The notes: generated by a model from the letters alone, not told the origin. Shown: positions 1 to 5,440, counted from the first letter of the stretch. The stretch: 5,683 nucleotides of DNA from Flavobacteriaceae bacterium (GCA_016649785.1 JAENXB010000188.1:1-5683); one strand, 5' to 3'. Numbers and translations are program-made.

Positions 1-23
1 ACCAGGGGGTTTGTAAATTCCAT
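1..23 (-). CDS. Possible start of a leftward gene, cut by the window edge
   Basis: An ATG at 23-21 on the minus strand opens a frame reading MEFTNPL before the window ends, with no stop. Two things make it a credible gene start. A perfect Bacteroidetes-type promoter box (TACTTTTGCA, 72-63) lies about 40 nt upstream, which gives a short leader of about 35 nt. The bases just before the ATG are A-rich (ATAAAA), as is usual in this phylum. Seven codons are too few to identify a product, so no function is offered. It would be a separate transcription unit from the sigma-factor operon, which ends at 426 and runs in the same direction. Confidence 0.4.
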
Positions 24-62
24 TTTTATGAATTTTTAATATTTGAGGGAAAACCGATTTTT

Positions 63-72
63 TGCAAAAGTA
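63..72 (-). promoter_or_regulatory. Bacteroidetes-type promoter -7 box for the leftward gene
   Basis: The minus strand reads TACTTTTGCA, a full match to the TAnnTTTG consensus of the Bacteroidetes primary sigma factor, including the CA that often follows it in flavobacteria. The expected -33 TTG is not clear: the region 17-23 nt upstream is only T-rich. Transcription would start near position 58 and run off the left edge. Confidence 0.55.
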
Positions 73-81
73 ATGAATTTT

Positions 82-114
82 AAGGTTTTTAAAAAATAAC
101 CGGTTTAAAACCTT
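82..114. repeat. Inverted repeat just upstream of the left-edge promoter
   Basis: Perfect 8-bp arms AAGGTTTT (82-89) and AAAACCTT (107-114) flank a 17-nt centre that contains the palindrome AACCGGTT (98-105). The repeat lies immediately upstream of the -7 box at 72-63, where the -33 region and upstream contacts would be. That position suits an operator, but the arms are simple AT-rich sequence and could be chance. As RNA on the minus strand it lacks a following U-tract, so it does not look like a terminator. Confidence 0.35.
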
Positions 115-425
115 GCATAAAAGGACGAATTTAGAACAAATGACTAAAAAGAAGTAAGCGCCAAAATCCGGGAAGGTGGAAAGAACAATAATTATACAGG
201 CTGATTTACGGTACCAAAAGTCATCAGGAGCGGGAAATAAAAATATTTTGATCCGGAATTAATCTTAAAAACCGGACCAAGGAAATCAGGAAATTAGATT
301 TCAGATTCAAAATAAAAGAATCAGGATCATAAAAATTAGAAACGAAAGAAAAACGGGCAACAAATATCAGGAACAGAAACAATTCAAAAATAACCTAATC
401 TCAATTCTCATATCTAAAATCTAGA
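115..425. other. A-rich, purine-skewed spacer without a gene
   Basis: About 310 nt follow the stop of the membrane-protein gene, and all frames are broken by stops. The plus strand is strongly A-rich with G exceeding C. The 7-mer ATCAGGA occurs four times (223-229, 285-291, 320-326, 366-372), and CCGGA or CCGGG recurs as well. A small imperfect hairpin lies at 284-307 (GAAAT/ATTTC core). There is no strong terminator for the operon that ends at 426. The stretch may be 3' untranslated sequence or worn-down repeat DNA; I recognise no gene remnant in it. Confidence 0.5.
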
Positions 426-1061
426 TTACATTTCCAACTTTTTAAGTTCCTTATAATTTTTATGCAATTTTTTGAGTAAAATTCCATAAAGCAAGCGGTA
501 AAAAAGCCAGATAAGCCCTAGAAACAGGGTTAGAACCATTAGCCCAGCACCTATAAACTTTATCCAGTCCAGGGTATCAAAACTGTATTTTGTAAGAGTT
601 TTATCCTGGGAATTTATGTGGAGATAGATCATATAGCTAAAAACCACTATTGCTGTCAATCCATTGTAAATAAGTACATAGGCTATATAATATTTTACAG
701 TTCTGCGTGTTCTAAGAATATTTTGCATCAAGGTAGCCGCATCATCTGTAGCTGATATCTTTTTGTAATTTCGGTAAAACATAAATATAAAAAAGAACGT
801 GATAGTATAACCAATGACAAAAAGAACTTCGGCGAATTGCTTCAGATTATATTTTTCCAGTTGTTCCCAATAATCATCTCCTGTAAACAAGAGGCTTAAA
901 AAGGTGCTGATGAATAATTCCAGAACGCTTATAACAAATATCCATTTTACTATGGAAGAAGATTTTTTCCAGAGCATATTATAAATCTGGGCATAGCTGA
1001 GCTTCGGATAATTAGCATCCTGCTTTTTCCAGTCTTTTTTTAATATTTCCAATTCATCCAT
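426..1061 (-). CDS. Four-helix membrane protein, putative sigma-factor partner
   Basis: This 211-residue protein has no named domain that I recognise. A charged N-terminal segment of about 38 residues (LKKDWKKQD near 7-15, then PKLSYAQIYNML and KKSSSIVKW) is followed by four hydrophobic helices at roughly 39-59, 77-97, 123-147 and 167-193, and a lysine-rich tail, so it should sit in the inner membrane. The gene begins 6 nt after the stop of the ECF sigma gene, so the two are almost certainly co-transcribed and probably translationally coupled. That position is where anti-sigma factors usually lie, and the short cytosolic head before the first helix fits such a role. However, there is no visible zinc-binding HxxxCxxC or FecR-like motif, so an anti-sigma function is inferred from context only. 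The ATG is the natural start and has no clear Shine-Dalgarno. Confidence 0.85.
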   Translation of the reverse strand: MDELEILKKDWKKQDANYPKLSYAQIYNMLWKKSSSIVKWIFVISVLELFISTFLSLLFTGDDYWEQLEKYNLKQFAEVLFVIGYTITFFFIFMFYRNYKKISATDDAATLMQNILRTRRTVKYYIAYVLIYNGLTAIVVFSYMIYLHINSQDKTLTKYSFDTLDWIKFIGAGLMVLTLFLGLIWLFYRLLYGILLKKLHKNYKELKKLEM

Positions 1062-1067
1062 AGCAGG

Positions 1068-1562
1068 TTACGGATTTAAAATGTTTTTTAATTTAGTCTT
1101 TACTCTGTTCATCTTCACTCGTGCATTTACTTCACTAATACCAAGGGTTTCTGAAATTTCCCTGTAATTTTTATCTTCTAGGTATAAAAAAACCAGGGCT
1201 TTGTCTATGTCGTTCAATTCTTTTACGGCATTATACAAAAGCTTTAGCTGTTGTTCGGTTTCATCATTGTATTCTTCAGCGTTGATCCTGAAATGAACCG
1301 TATCGTAATCCTGGGTTTGAATTCCCCTTTTTTTCTTTCGGTATAAGGTAATTGCGGTATTTAAAGCTACCCGATACATCCAGGTACTAAATTTGGCGTC
1401 TCCCCTGAATTTTGGATAAGCTTTCCAGAGTTGGATGGTTATTTCCTGAAACAAATCATTATGAGAGGCCTGATCATTGGTGTAAATGCGACATATTTTA
1501 TGCACAATATTCTGGTCTCTCTCCAAATTGGTCACAAATTGATGTTCAAGTTCTTTCTCCAC
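1068..1562 (-). CDS. ECF-family RNA polymerase sigma factor
   Basis: This 164-residue alternative sigma factor should direct RNA polymerase to a small regulon. Region 2 spans about 37-80, with the DLFQEITIQLWKAYPKF segment that binds core enzyme and the FSTWMYRVALNTA helix that contacts the -10. Region 4 spans about 119-162, with a helix-turn-helix (YREISETLGISEVNARVKMNR) for the -35. There is no region 1.1 or 3, which is typical of ECF (group 4) sigmas, and the length is normal. The start is a GTG at 1562. An in-frame TAA lies four codons upstream (1574-1572) with no ATG or TTG between, so GTG is the only reasonable start. An AAGG lies just before it, too close to be a good ribosome site. 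It forms an operon with the downstream four-helix membrane protein and is divergent from the NADH dehydrogenase. The inverted repeat at 1595-1613 may be its control site. The signal it senses is unknown. Confidence 0.93.
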   Translation of the reverse strand: MEKELEHQFVTNLERDQNIVHKICRIYTNDQASHNDLFQEITIQLWKAYPKFRGDAKFSTWMYRVALNTAITLYRKKKRGIQTQDYDTVHFRINAEEYNDETEQQLKLLYNAVKELNDIDKALVFLYLEDKNYREISETLGISEVNARVKMNRVKTKLKNILNP

Positions 1563-1594
1563 AAACCTTGGTTAGTAAATTATTAGTGTTCGCT

Positions 1595-1613
1595 TTTGTA
1601 ATATTGTTACAAA
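1595..1613. promoter_or_regulatory. Inverted repeat upstream of the sigma gene, operator or ECF promoter
   Basis: Perfect 7-bp arms TTTGTAA and TTACAAA are separated by TATTG, ending 33 nt before the GTG start of the sigma gene. On the minus strand the site reads TTTGTAACAATATTACAAA, followed by AGCGAACACT. The GTAAC could act as an ECF -35 element with CGAACA as a -10, which would allow autoregulation. Alternatively the symmetry suggests a dimeric repressor site. The sequence cannot decide between these. Confidence 0.4.
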
Positions 1614-1700
1614 TGTGCAAAAAATATGATCTCAAAATTGCTTATATTTAAGTTGTTTTGCATCGATCTGATTTCAGTTGTAGATATTTATTGTTTTTGA

Positions 1701-1731
1701 TTGGTCTCCCGATAGCTACCTTAGGTTTGCA
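1701..1731 (+). promoter_or_regulatory. Probable promoter of the NADH dehydrogenase gene
   Basis: TAGGTTTGCA (1722-1731) matches the Bacteroidetes -7 consensus TAnnTTTG exactly, with the usual trailing CA. A TTG at 1701-1703 lies 18 nt upstream, and a TTTG at 1696-1699 lies 22 nt upstream; both are within the accepted -33 spacing. Transcription would start near 1736 and leave a leader of about 200 nt before the ATG at 1937. No equally good box was found closer to the gene. Confidence 0.5.
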
Positions 1732-1752
1732 TGGGTCAAATAATATCGGGAG
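1706..1752. repeat. Interrupted palindrome, 9-bp arms around a 29-nt centre
   Basis: The arms CTCCCGATA (1706-1714) and TATCGGGAG (1744-1752) are perfect reverse complements. The left arm continues as GCTA, so joining CTCCCGATAGC directly to TATCGGGAG would give an unbroken 20-bp palindrome. The intervening stretch carries a perfect TAnnTTTG box at 1722-1729. The structure therefore straddles the probable dehydrogenase promoter. It may be an operator, an interspersed repeat split by a short insertion, or a stem that forms when read through. Confidence 0.55.
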
Positions 1753-1936
1753 TAATTCGCTTATCTTCATTGGTGTTTACAGCGAGTTTCCGTTATGCTC
1801 ATTTTATATGAATTAAAAAAACGAATAATATTCTTTAATGAACCGGGACAACAATCCAAAGTTCAACAAATTTAGGCCCTCTTAATATTAATTGTTGATA
1901 ATACGATTATTTAACGACTATACTATAAATAAAAAC
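1736..1936 (+). other. Possible long 5' leader of the NADH dehydrogenase gene
   Basis: If the promoter at 1701-1731 is used, about 200 nt of untranslated RNA precede the gene. It holds one weak hairpin (ATTCGCT at 1755-1761 with AGCGAGT at 1781-1787, including one G-U pair) and otherwise AT-rich sequence. I recognise no known riboswitch. A nearer start of transcription is also possible, since a TTGTTGATAATACG segment lies at 1892-1905, but it has no TAnnTTTG box. Confidence 0.25.
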
Positions 1937-3244
1937 ATGAATATCCCTAAAACTGATTTGTCCCGTGTGGTTATTATAGGAGGAGGTTTTGGTGGAATCT
2001 CCCTTGCTAAAAAATTGTTAAAAAAAGAATTTCAGGTGGTTTTATTGGACCGGCACAATTATCATACTTTTCAGCCTTTATTATATCAGGTTTCCACGGC
2101 CGGACTGGAACCGGATTCCATTGCTTATCCCTTGCGAAAAATAACACGCGACAGCCCCCGCGGTTTTTTTAGATTGGCAGAAGTTAAAGGGATAGACGCT
2201 GAAATAAATAACATCCATACAAATATCGGTGATTTTGTATATGATTACCTGGTGATTGCCACGGGATCTGAGACAAATTTTTTTGGCAACAAAAGCATTG
2301 AAGAAAATGCCATGGGGATGAAAACGGTTCCTCAGGCATTGAACATTCGGAGTTTGATTTTAGAAAACCTTGAACAAGCCGTTATTACAGAAGATTCTGA
2401 AGAACGAAAAGCTTTGCTGAATTTTGTTCTGGCAGGAGCGGGCCCCACAGGAGTGGAGTTAAGCGGAGCAATAGCCGAATTGCGCAACCAGATCTTACCT
2501 AAGGATTATCCGGATCTTGATGCTAATGAAATGCAAATCCACCTTATTGAAGGAATGGGAAGAGTTTTGCCTCCCATGAGTGAACACGCCTCTGAAAAAG
2601 CAGAAAAATTTTTAAAAGAATTGGGAGTAAAAATTCACCTGAATACCCAGGTTAAATCCTATGATGGAAAAATGGTCACCACCAATACCGATTTAAGCCT
2701 TAAAACCTCCACTTTTATCTGGAGTGCCGGAGTTACCGGGGCTCCCGTTATGGGTTTGAATGCATTGGCATTAATAGAAAGGGCCAATCGCTATAAGGTT
2801 AATAATTTTAATCAGGTAAACGGGTATGAAAACATTTTCGCCATTGGCGATATCGCCGTGATGCAAAGTGAAGAATATCCAAGAGGTCATCCTATGGTTG
2901 CACAACCCGCAATTCAGCAAGGAAATCATTTGGCCAAAAACTTCGTTCGCCTTTTAAAAGGTAAAAAAATGGAACCTTTTAAATATAATGATAAAGGCAC
3001 TATGGCCACCGTAGGCAGAAACCGTGCAGTAGTAGATTTGGGCAAGCTTAGGTTTGGTGGGTTCTTTGCCTGGTATGTCTGGATGTTCGTGCATTTGTGG
3101 TTTTTAGTTGGGTTTAGGAACCGGGCTATTACCTTTTTTAACTGGGTTTATAATTACATTAATTACGATAAAGGCGCCCGGTTGATTATACGGCCATATA
3201 AAGTTGTGAAGGAAATTGTTGGAAGTGATGAAGTGACGAAGTGA
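1937..3244 (+). CDS. ndh: Type II NADH:quinone oxidoreductase (NDH-2), FAD-dependent
   Basis: This 435-residue flavoenzyme should oxidise NADH and reduce membrane quinone without pumping ions, at the cytoplasmic face of the inner membrane. The first Rossmann fold carries GGGFGG at 15-20 for FAD, with an acidic residue at D38. An ATG motif lies at 108-110. The second nucleotide fold, AGAGPTGVELSG (166-177), binds NADH, with E205 closing its second strand. ENIFAIGDIA (298-307, D305) is the second FAD contact. VAQPAIQQG (321-329) matches the AQxAxQ quinone-site motif. A tryptophan- and phenylalanine-rich stretch at about 377-408 is the amphipathic C-terminal membrane anchor. An in-frame TTG at 1892 would add 15 residues, but the ATG at 1937 is preferred because the Rossmann strand then starts about ten residues in, as is normal for the family. 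The last codons (SDEVTK) come from an 8-bp tandem repeat. The gene is divergent from the sigma operon and convergent with sodC. Confidence 0.93.
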   Translation: MNIPKTDLSRVVIIGGGFGGISLAKKLLKKEFQVVLLDRHNYHTFQPLLYQVSTAGLEPDSIAYPLRKITRDSPRGFFRLAEVKGIDAEINNIHTNIGDFVYDYLVIATGSETNFFGNKSIEENAMGMKTVPQALNIRSLILENLEQAVITEDSEERKALLNFVLAGAGPTGVELSGAIAELRNQILPKDYPDLDANEMQIHLIEGMGRVLPPMSEHASEKAEKFLKELGVKIHLNTQVKSYDGKMVTTNTDLSLKTSTFIWSAGVTGAPVMGLNALALIERANRYKVNNFNQVNGYENIFAIGDIAVMQSEEYPRGHPMVAQPAIQQGNHLAKNFVRLLKGKKMEPFKYNDKGTMATVGRNRAVVDLGKLRFGGFFAWYVWMFVHLWFLVGFRNRAITFFNWVYNYINYDKGARLIIRPYKVVKEIVGSDEVTK

Positions 3245-3261
3245 TGGAGTGACCAGGTGAA
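3222..3261 (+). repeat. 8-bp tandem repeat (GAAGTGAY) across the ndh stop codon
   Basis: Three near-perfect units (GAAGTGAT 3222-3229, GAAGTGAC 3230-3237, GAAGTGAT 3238-3245) are followed by two diverged ones (GGAGTGAC 3246-3253, CAGGTGAA 3254-3261). The array encodes the final residues of the dehydrogenase and its TGA stop. Each unit contains TGA, and because 8 is not a multiple of 3 the stops fall in all three plus-strand frames. Confidence 0.75.
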
Positions 3262-3341
3262 AAAGCAGCTAAGTGAGGGATCCATGGAATGAAGAAGTAA
3301 TTTAACTGACAAACTGATATTGGGAGATCATCATCTTTTTA

Positions 3342-3368
3342 TAATTTGAATTTAAGTAATTCAAATTA
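3342..3368. repeat. AT-rich inverted repeat between convergent genes
   Basis: An 11-bp perfect stem (TAATTTGAATT with AATTCAAATTA) encloses the 5-nt loop TAAGT. It has one G-C pair and no T-tract after it on either strand, so it would be a poor intrinsic terminator. It lies about 100 nt past the ndh stop and may be an RNA 3'-end stabiliser, a protein site or chance. A very weak AGAT/ATCT hairpin with a T-run (3325-3340) precedes it. Confidence 0.4.
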
Positions 3369-3435
3369 AAACTCTGAAATTTGTTGGTCTTGAATAATAG
3401 TGCAGTTTGTTTTCAATAATTAAAATATTTTTTAA

Positions 3436-3468
3436 ACAGAAAGAGCAACCATTGGTTGCTCTTTCTGT
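3436..3468. terminator. Perfect 15-bp hairpin, probable bidirectional terminator
   Basis: Arms at 3436-3450 (ACAGAAAGAGCAACC) and 3454-3468 are exact reverse complements around a 3-nt loop, ATT. The hairpin begins 20 nt after the sodC stop on the minus strand and lies about 190 nt past the ndh stop on the plus strand. The following U-tracts are short on both strands, but the stem itself has an A-rich outer side and a T-rich outer side, as in many symmetrical terminators between convergent genes. It most likely ends sodC transcripts and also stops read-through from ndh. Confidence 0.75.
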
Positions 3469-3487
3469 CAAAAATAAGGTTTTTGAA

Positions 3488-4069
3488 TTATAATTTGATT
3501 GTTCCACATCCAACTCTGGTTCCGGCAGCACCGGAAGGTTGGGAAGTAAAATCGTCTACTCCATCATGAATAACAACCGATTTTTCTAAAATATTTTTAT
3601 TTGGATCATCACAACCAATACACCATTCGTTTGTTGTCATGGTAATTGTTCCCTTGCCACTGGCATCTACTTTAAAGTTGCCTATGTCTCCTTTGTGGTA
3701 ACCTTTAGCATCGCCCCATTTACCGTGATTTTCATGGGTTGGATTCCAATGTCCTCCGGCAGAAGATCCGTCTTTTGCTGAACAATCTGCATTTTCATGA
3801 AGGTGAATTGCGTGTAATCCTTCTGACAGACCATCAATGATCGCAGTCATAGTAACTTCACCGTTTTCTTCTGTAAAGACAACATTCCCTGAAAGTTTAC
3901 TGTCGCTCTTGGGTTCTAAAGTTACTTTTGCTTTTTTAACTTCTTTTATTGTTTCCTGAGTCATCTCAGTTTCCGAAACTTTCTCTACATCTTTTTCCTT
4001 TTTTTCGTTTTTACATCCTACAAGTGCTAAAGTTGCGCAAAATAAAAGTGTTAAGCTGATACGTTTCAT
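3488..4069 (-). CDS. sodC: Cu/Zn superoxide dismutase, lipoprotein
   Basis: This 193-residue enzyme should convert superoxide to oxygen and hydrogen peroxide in the cell envelope. Residues 1-19 are a lipoprotein signal peptide ending in LVGC, with C19 the lipidated cysteine. A Lys/Glu-rich linker of about 30 residues follows. By alignment with the classic enzyme, the copper ligands are H89, H91, H107 and H168. The zinc ligands are H107 (shared), H115, H125 and D128. The structural disulphide is C96-C188, and the active-site arginine is R185 in GTRVGCG. All catalytic residues are present. An extra loop, EWCIGCDDPNKN, carries a CxxC (C150, C153) that the classic enzymes lack and that I believe is usual in flavobacterial members. 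The gene has its own probable promoter at 4108-4139 and a strong hairpin 20 nt after its stop, so it is likely a single-gene unit. Confidence 0.95.
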   Translation of the reverse strand: MKRISLTLLFCATLALVGCKNEKKEKDVEKVSETEMTQETIKEVKKAKVTLEPKSDSKLSGNVVFTEENGEVTMTAIIDGLSEGLHAIHLHENADCSAKDGSSAGGHWNPTHENHGKWGDAKGYHKGDIGNFKVDASGKGTITMTTNEWCIGCDDPNKNILEKSVVIHDGVDDFTSQPSGAAGTRVGCGTIKL

Positions 4070-4107
4070 AGTTTGATTATTTAGATTTTTTATTTTTATT
4101 TAAGCAT

Positions 4108-4139
4108 CTAAATTATAAGTAATATGGGGATTTACCAAA
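4108..4139 (-). promoter_or_regulatory. Probable sodC promoter
   Basis: On the minus strand TTTG (4139-4136) lies 20 nt upstream of TAATTTAG (4115-4108). This fits the Bacteroidetes -33 TTTG and -7 TAnnTTTG pattern, with one mismatch in the -7 box. The start of transcription would fall near 4100, giving a leader of about 30 nt. The -33 element overlaps the T-run that could end transcription of the upstream hydrolase gene. Confidence 0.45.
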
Positions 4140-4157
4140 AAATTAAGGATTGCTTAA
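4137..4157 (-). terminator. Weak candidate terminator of the hydrolase/OsmC gene
   Basis: On the minus strand TTAAG, loop CAATC and CTTAA (4157-4143) are followed by six T residues (4142-4137), starting about 24 nt after the stop codon. The stem has only five pairs, with one G-C, so termination would be inefficient and some read-through into sodC is possible. Confidence 0.3.
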
Positions 4158-4180
4158 CAAAGTTAAATTTATTCGAAAAA

Positions 4181-5398
4181 TTAAAGCTCTTTTTTAAGGC
4201 TTGTAATTATTTGGGTAGGGGAATGCAGCGTTTTATGAACCGGACATTTATTGGCGATTTCCAAAAGCCGTTGAATTTGTTTCTCATCCAAATCGCTTTT
4301 AATTATCAGTTCCCTTTTAAAAGTATCAATTTTAGCGCTGTCGTCTTCACAATTTTGACTGTCAATTGCGTGTTCTTTGCTATAATTAACGTGGGTTTCA
4401 ACCTGTTCTAATTTCCATCCTTTGCGTTTAGCATACATTTGAACGGTCATAGAGGTGCAGGCTGCAAGGCCTGCCGATACAAGGTCATAGGGAGTTGGTC
4501 CAAAGTTATTGCCTCCAACTTCTTCAGGTTCATCAGCTACAAAAAAATGATTTCCTGCCTTTATTTGGGTTGTAAAACCTTCATCCCCCAAAAATGCCAC
4601 CACATCATGTTTGGTTTTAAGGGAAGAAACCTTCGGAATTTCAAGATACCGGTGTGCCCAGCTGCCAATAATCTCTCCTGCATATAGGGAATCTTCCTTT
4701 TTAGAAAGCAAATGATCGGCGCCATTCAAGGATACGAAACTTTTTGGATGCTTTGCCGCCTTGTACAATTCTTCCGCATTTTTGATTTCAACAGTTGTGT
4801 CCTGTGGGGAATGCAGGATCAATAAAGATTTGCCCAATCCGGGCACTATTTTTATAAGTTCCTGTTTTTTTAAATCATCTAAAAATTGCTTTTTAATATT
4901 GAAGGGACGTCCGCCGATATTTACCCTGGCCATTCCATTAGAAGTGATCTCATCCAGATTACCTTCTATAAGATGTTGAACATGTTTGACAGAAGATGGG
5001 GCGCCAATGGCAGCAATAGCGGTTACATCAGGCAATTTTTGAGCGGCAAACAGCACTGCAGCCCCACCTAAAGAATGACCTATTAAAAGACTGGGAGATT
5101 TGTATTCAGCTTTTAAATATTCTGCAGCAGCTACTAAATCTTCCACGTTGCCGGAAAAATTGGAATCAGCAAATTCTCCTTCGCTTTCTCCCAAACCTGT
5201 AAAATCAAACCTAAGCACGCCAAAACCTTTGGCAGTAAGGGAGTCACTGATGTTTTTTACCGCAAAAAAGTTTTTGTTGCAGGTAAAACAATGGGCAAAT
5301 AAAGCAAAATTATGTGGTTTTTGATCTATTGGCAATTCCAGGTTGCCATATAAGTCGTGCCCTTCTTTATTTTTAAATGTTACTTTTTTTGAACTCAT
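4181..5398 (-). CDS. Bifunctional alpha/beta-hydrolase and OsmC-family fusion protein
   Basis: This 405-residue cytosolic protein joins two domains. Residues 1 to about 255 form an alpha/beta-hydrolase. The segment FAHCFTCNKN (34-43) is in the oxyanion-hole region. The nucleophile elbow is GHSLGG (107-112, Ser109), the likely acid is D200 and the likely base is H229 in GADHLL. Residues from about 265 to 405 form an OsmC/Ohr-like domain, with the two redox cysteines at C314 (AACTSMTVQ) and C385 (NKCPVHKTL). OsmC proteins reduce organic peroxides through such a thiol pair, and the hydrolase half probably cleaves an ester or thioester; the substrate is not known. The order and length match a family of intact fusions known in many bacteria, so this is not a chance joining. 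No signal peptide is seen. The ATG at 5398 starts just before the first beta-strand. The gene lies 95 nt downstream of the lipid-kinase gene and may be partly co-transcribed with it. Confidence 0.93.
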   Translation of the reverse strand: MSSKKVTFKNKEGHDLYGNLELPIDQKPHNFALFAHCFTCNKNFFAVKNISDSLTAKGFGVLRFDFTGLGESEGEFADSNFSGNVEDLVAAAEYLKAEYKSPSLLIGHSLGGAAVLFAAQKLPDVTAIAAIGAPSSVKHVQHLIEGNLDEITSNGMARVNIGGRPFNIKKQFLDDLKKQELIKIVPGLGKSLLILHSPQDTTVEIKNAEELYKAAKHPKSFVSLNGADHLLSKKEDSLYAGEIIGSWAHRYLEIPKVSSLKTKHDVVAFLGDEGFTTQIKAGNHFFVADEPEEVGGNNFGPTPYDLVSAGLAACTSMTVQMYAKRKGWKLEQVETHVNYSKEHAIDSQNCEDDSAKIDTFKRELIIKSDLDEKQIQRLLEIANKCPVHKTLHSPTQIITSLKKEL

Positions 5399-5432
5399 AT
5401 TGAAATACTTAGATTTTGATGATATTTAACTC

Positions 5433-5440
5433 CTAAAATA
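5433..5440 (-). promoter_or_regulatory. Weak candidate -7 box for the hydrolase/OsmC gene
   Basis: TATTTTAG on the minus strand differs from TAnnTTTG at one position and lies about 35 nt before the ATG at 5398, a sensible leader length. No clear TTG is found at the -33 distance; only TTTA occurs near 5460. The gene may instead be read from the upstream lipid-kinase transcript, since no terminator hairpin is visible in the 95-nt gap. Confidence 0.25.

Noticed and set aside
223..372. ATCAGGA copies as a CRISPR-like array
   Set aside because: The repeat is only 7 nt, the spacing is irregular (62, 35, 46 nt) and no cas gene is nearby.
1412..1651. Plus-strand open frame opposite the start of the sigma gene
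   Set aside because: It is antisense to region 2 of a clear ECF sigma factor and runs into its promoter region; no domain or start signal supports it.
1731..1811. 26-codon open frame (MGQIISG...) in the ndh leader
   Set aside because: Its ATG lies at or before the predicted transcript start, it has no ribosome site, and its length is within chance.
1892..1936. TTG start giving ndh 15 extra N-terminal residues
   Set aside because: The added residues have no place before the FAD-binding strand, and the ATG at 1937 gives the normal family N-terminus with an A-rich upstream context.
3342..3368. AT-rich stem as an intrinsic terminator of ndh
   Set aside because: It has one G-C pair and no T-tract on either strand; kept only as an inverted repeat.
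4124..5324. Several plus-strand open frames opposite the hydrolase/OsmC gene (4124-4411, 4439-4687, 4761-4979, 4886-5071, 5100-5324)
   Set aside because: They lie almost wholly antisense to a well-supported gene, have unnatural composition and no recognisable domain.
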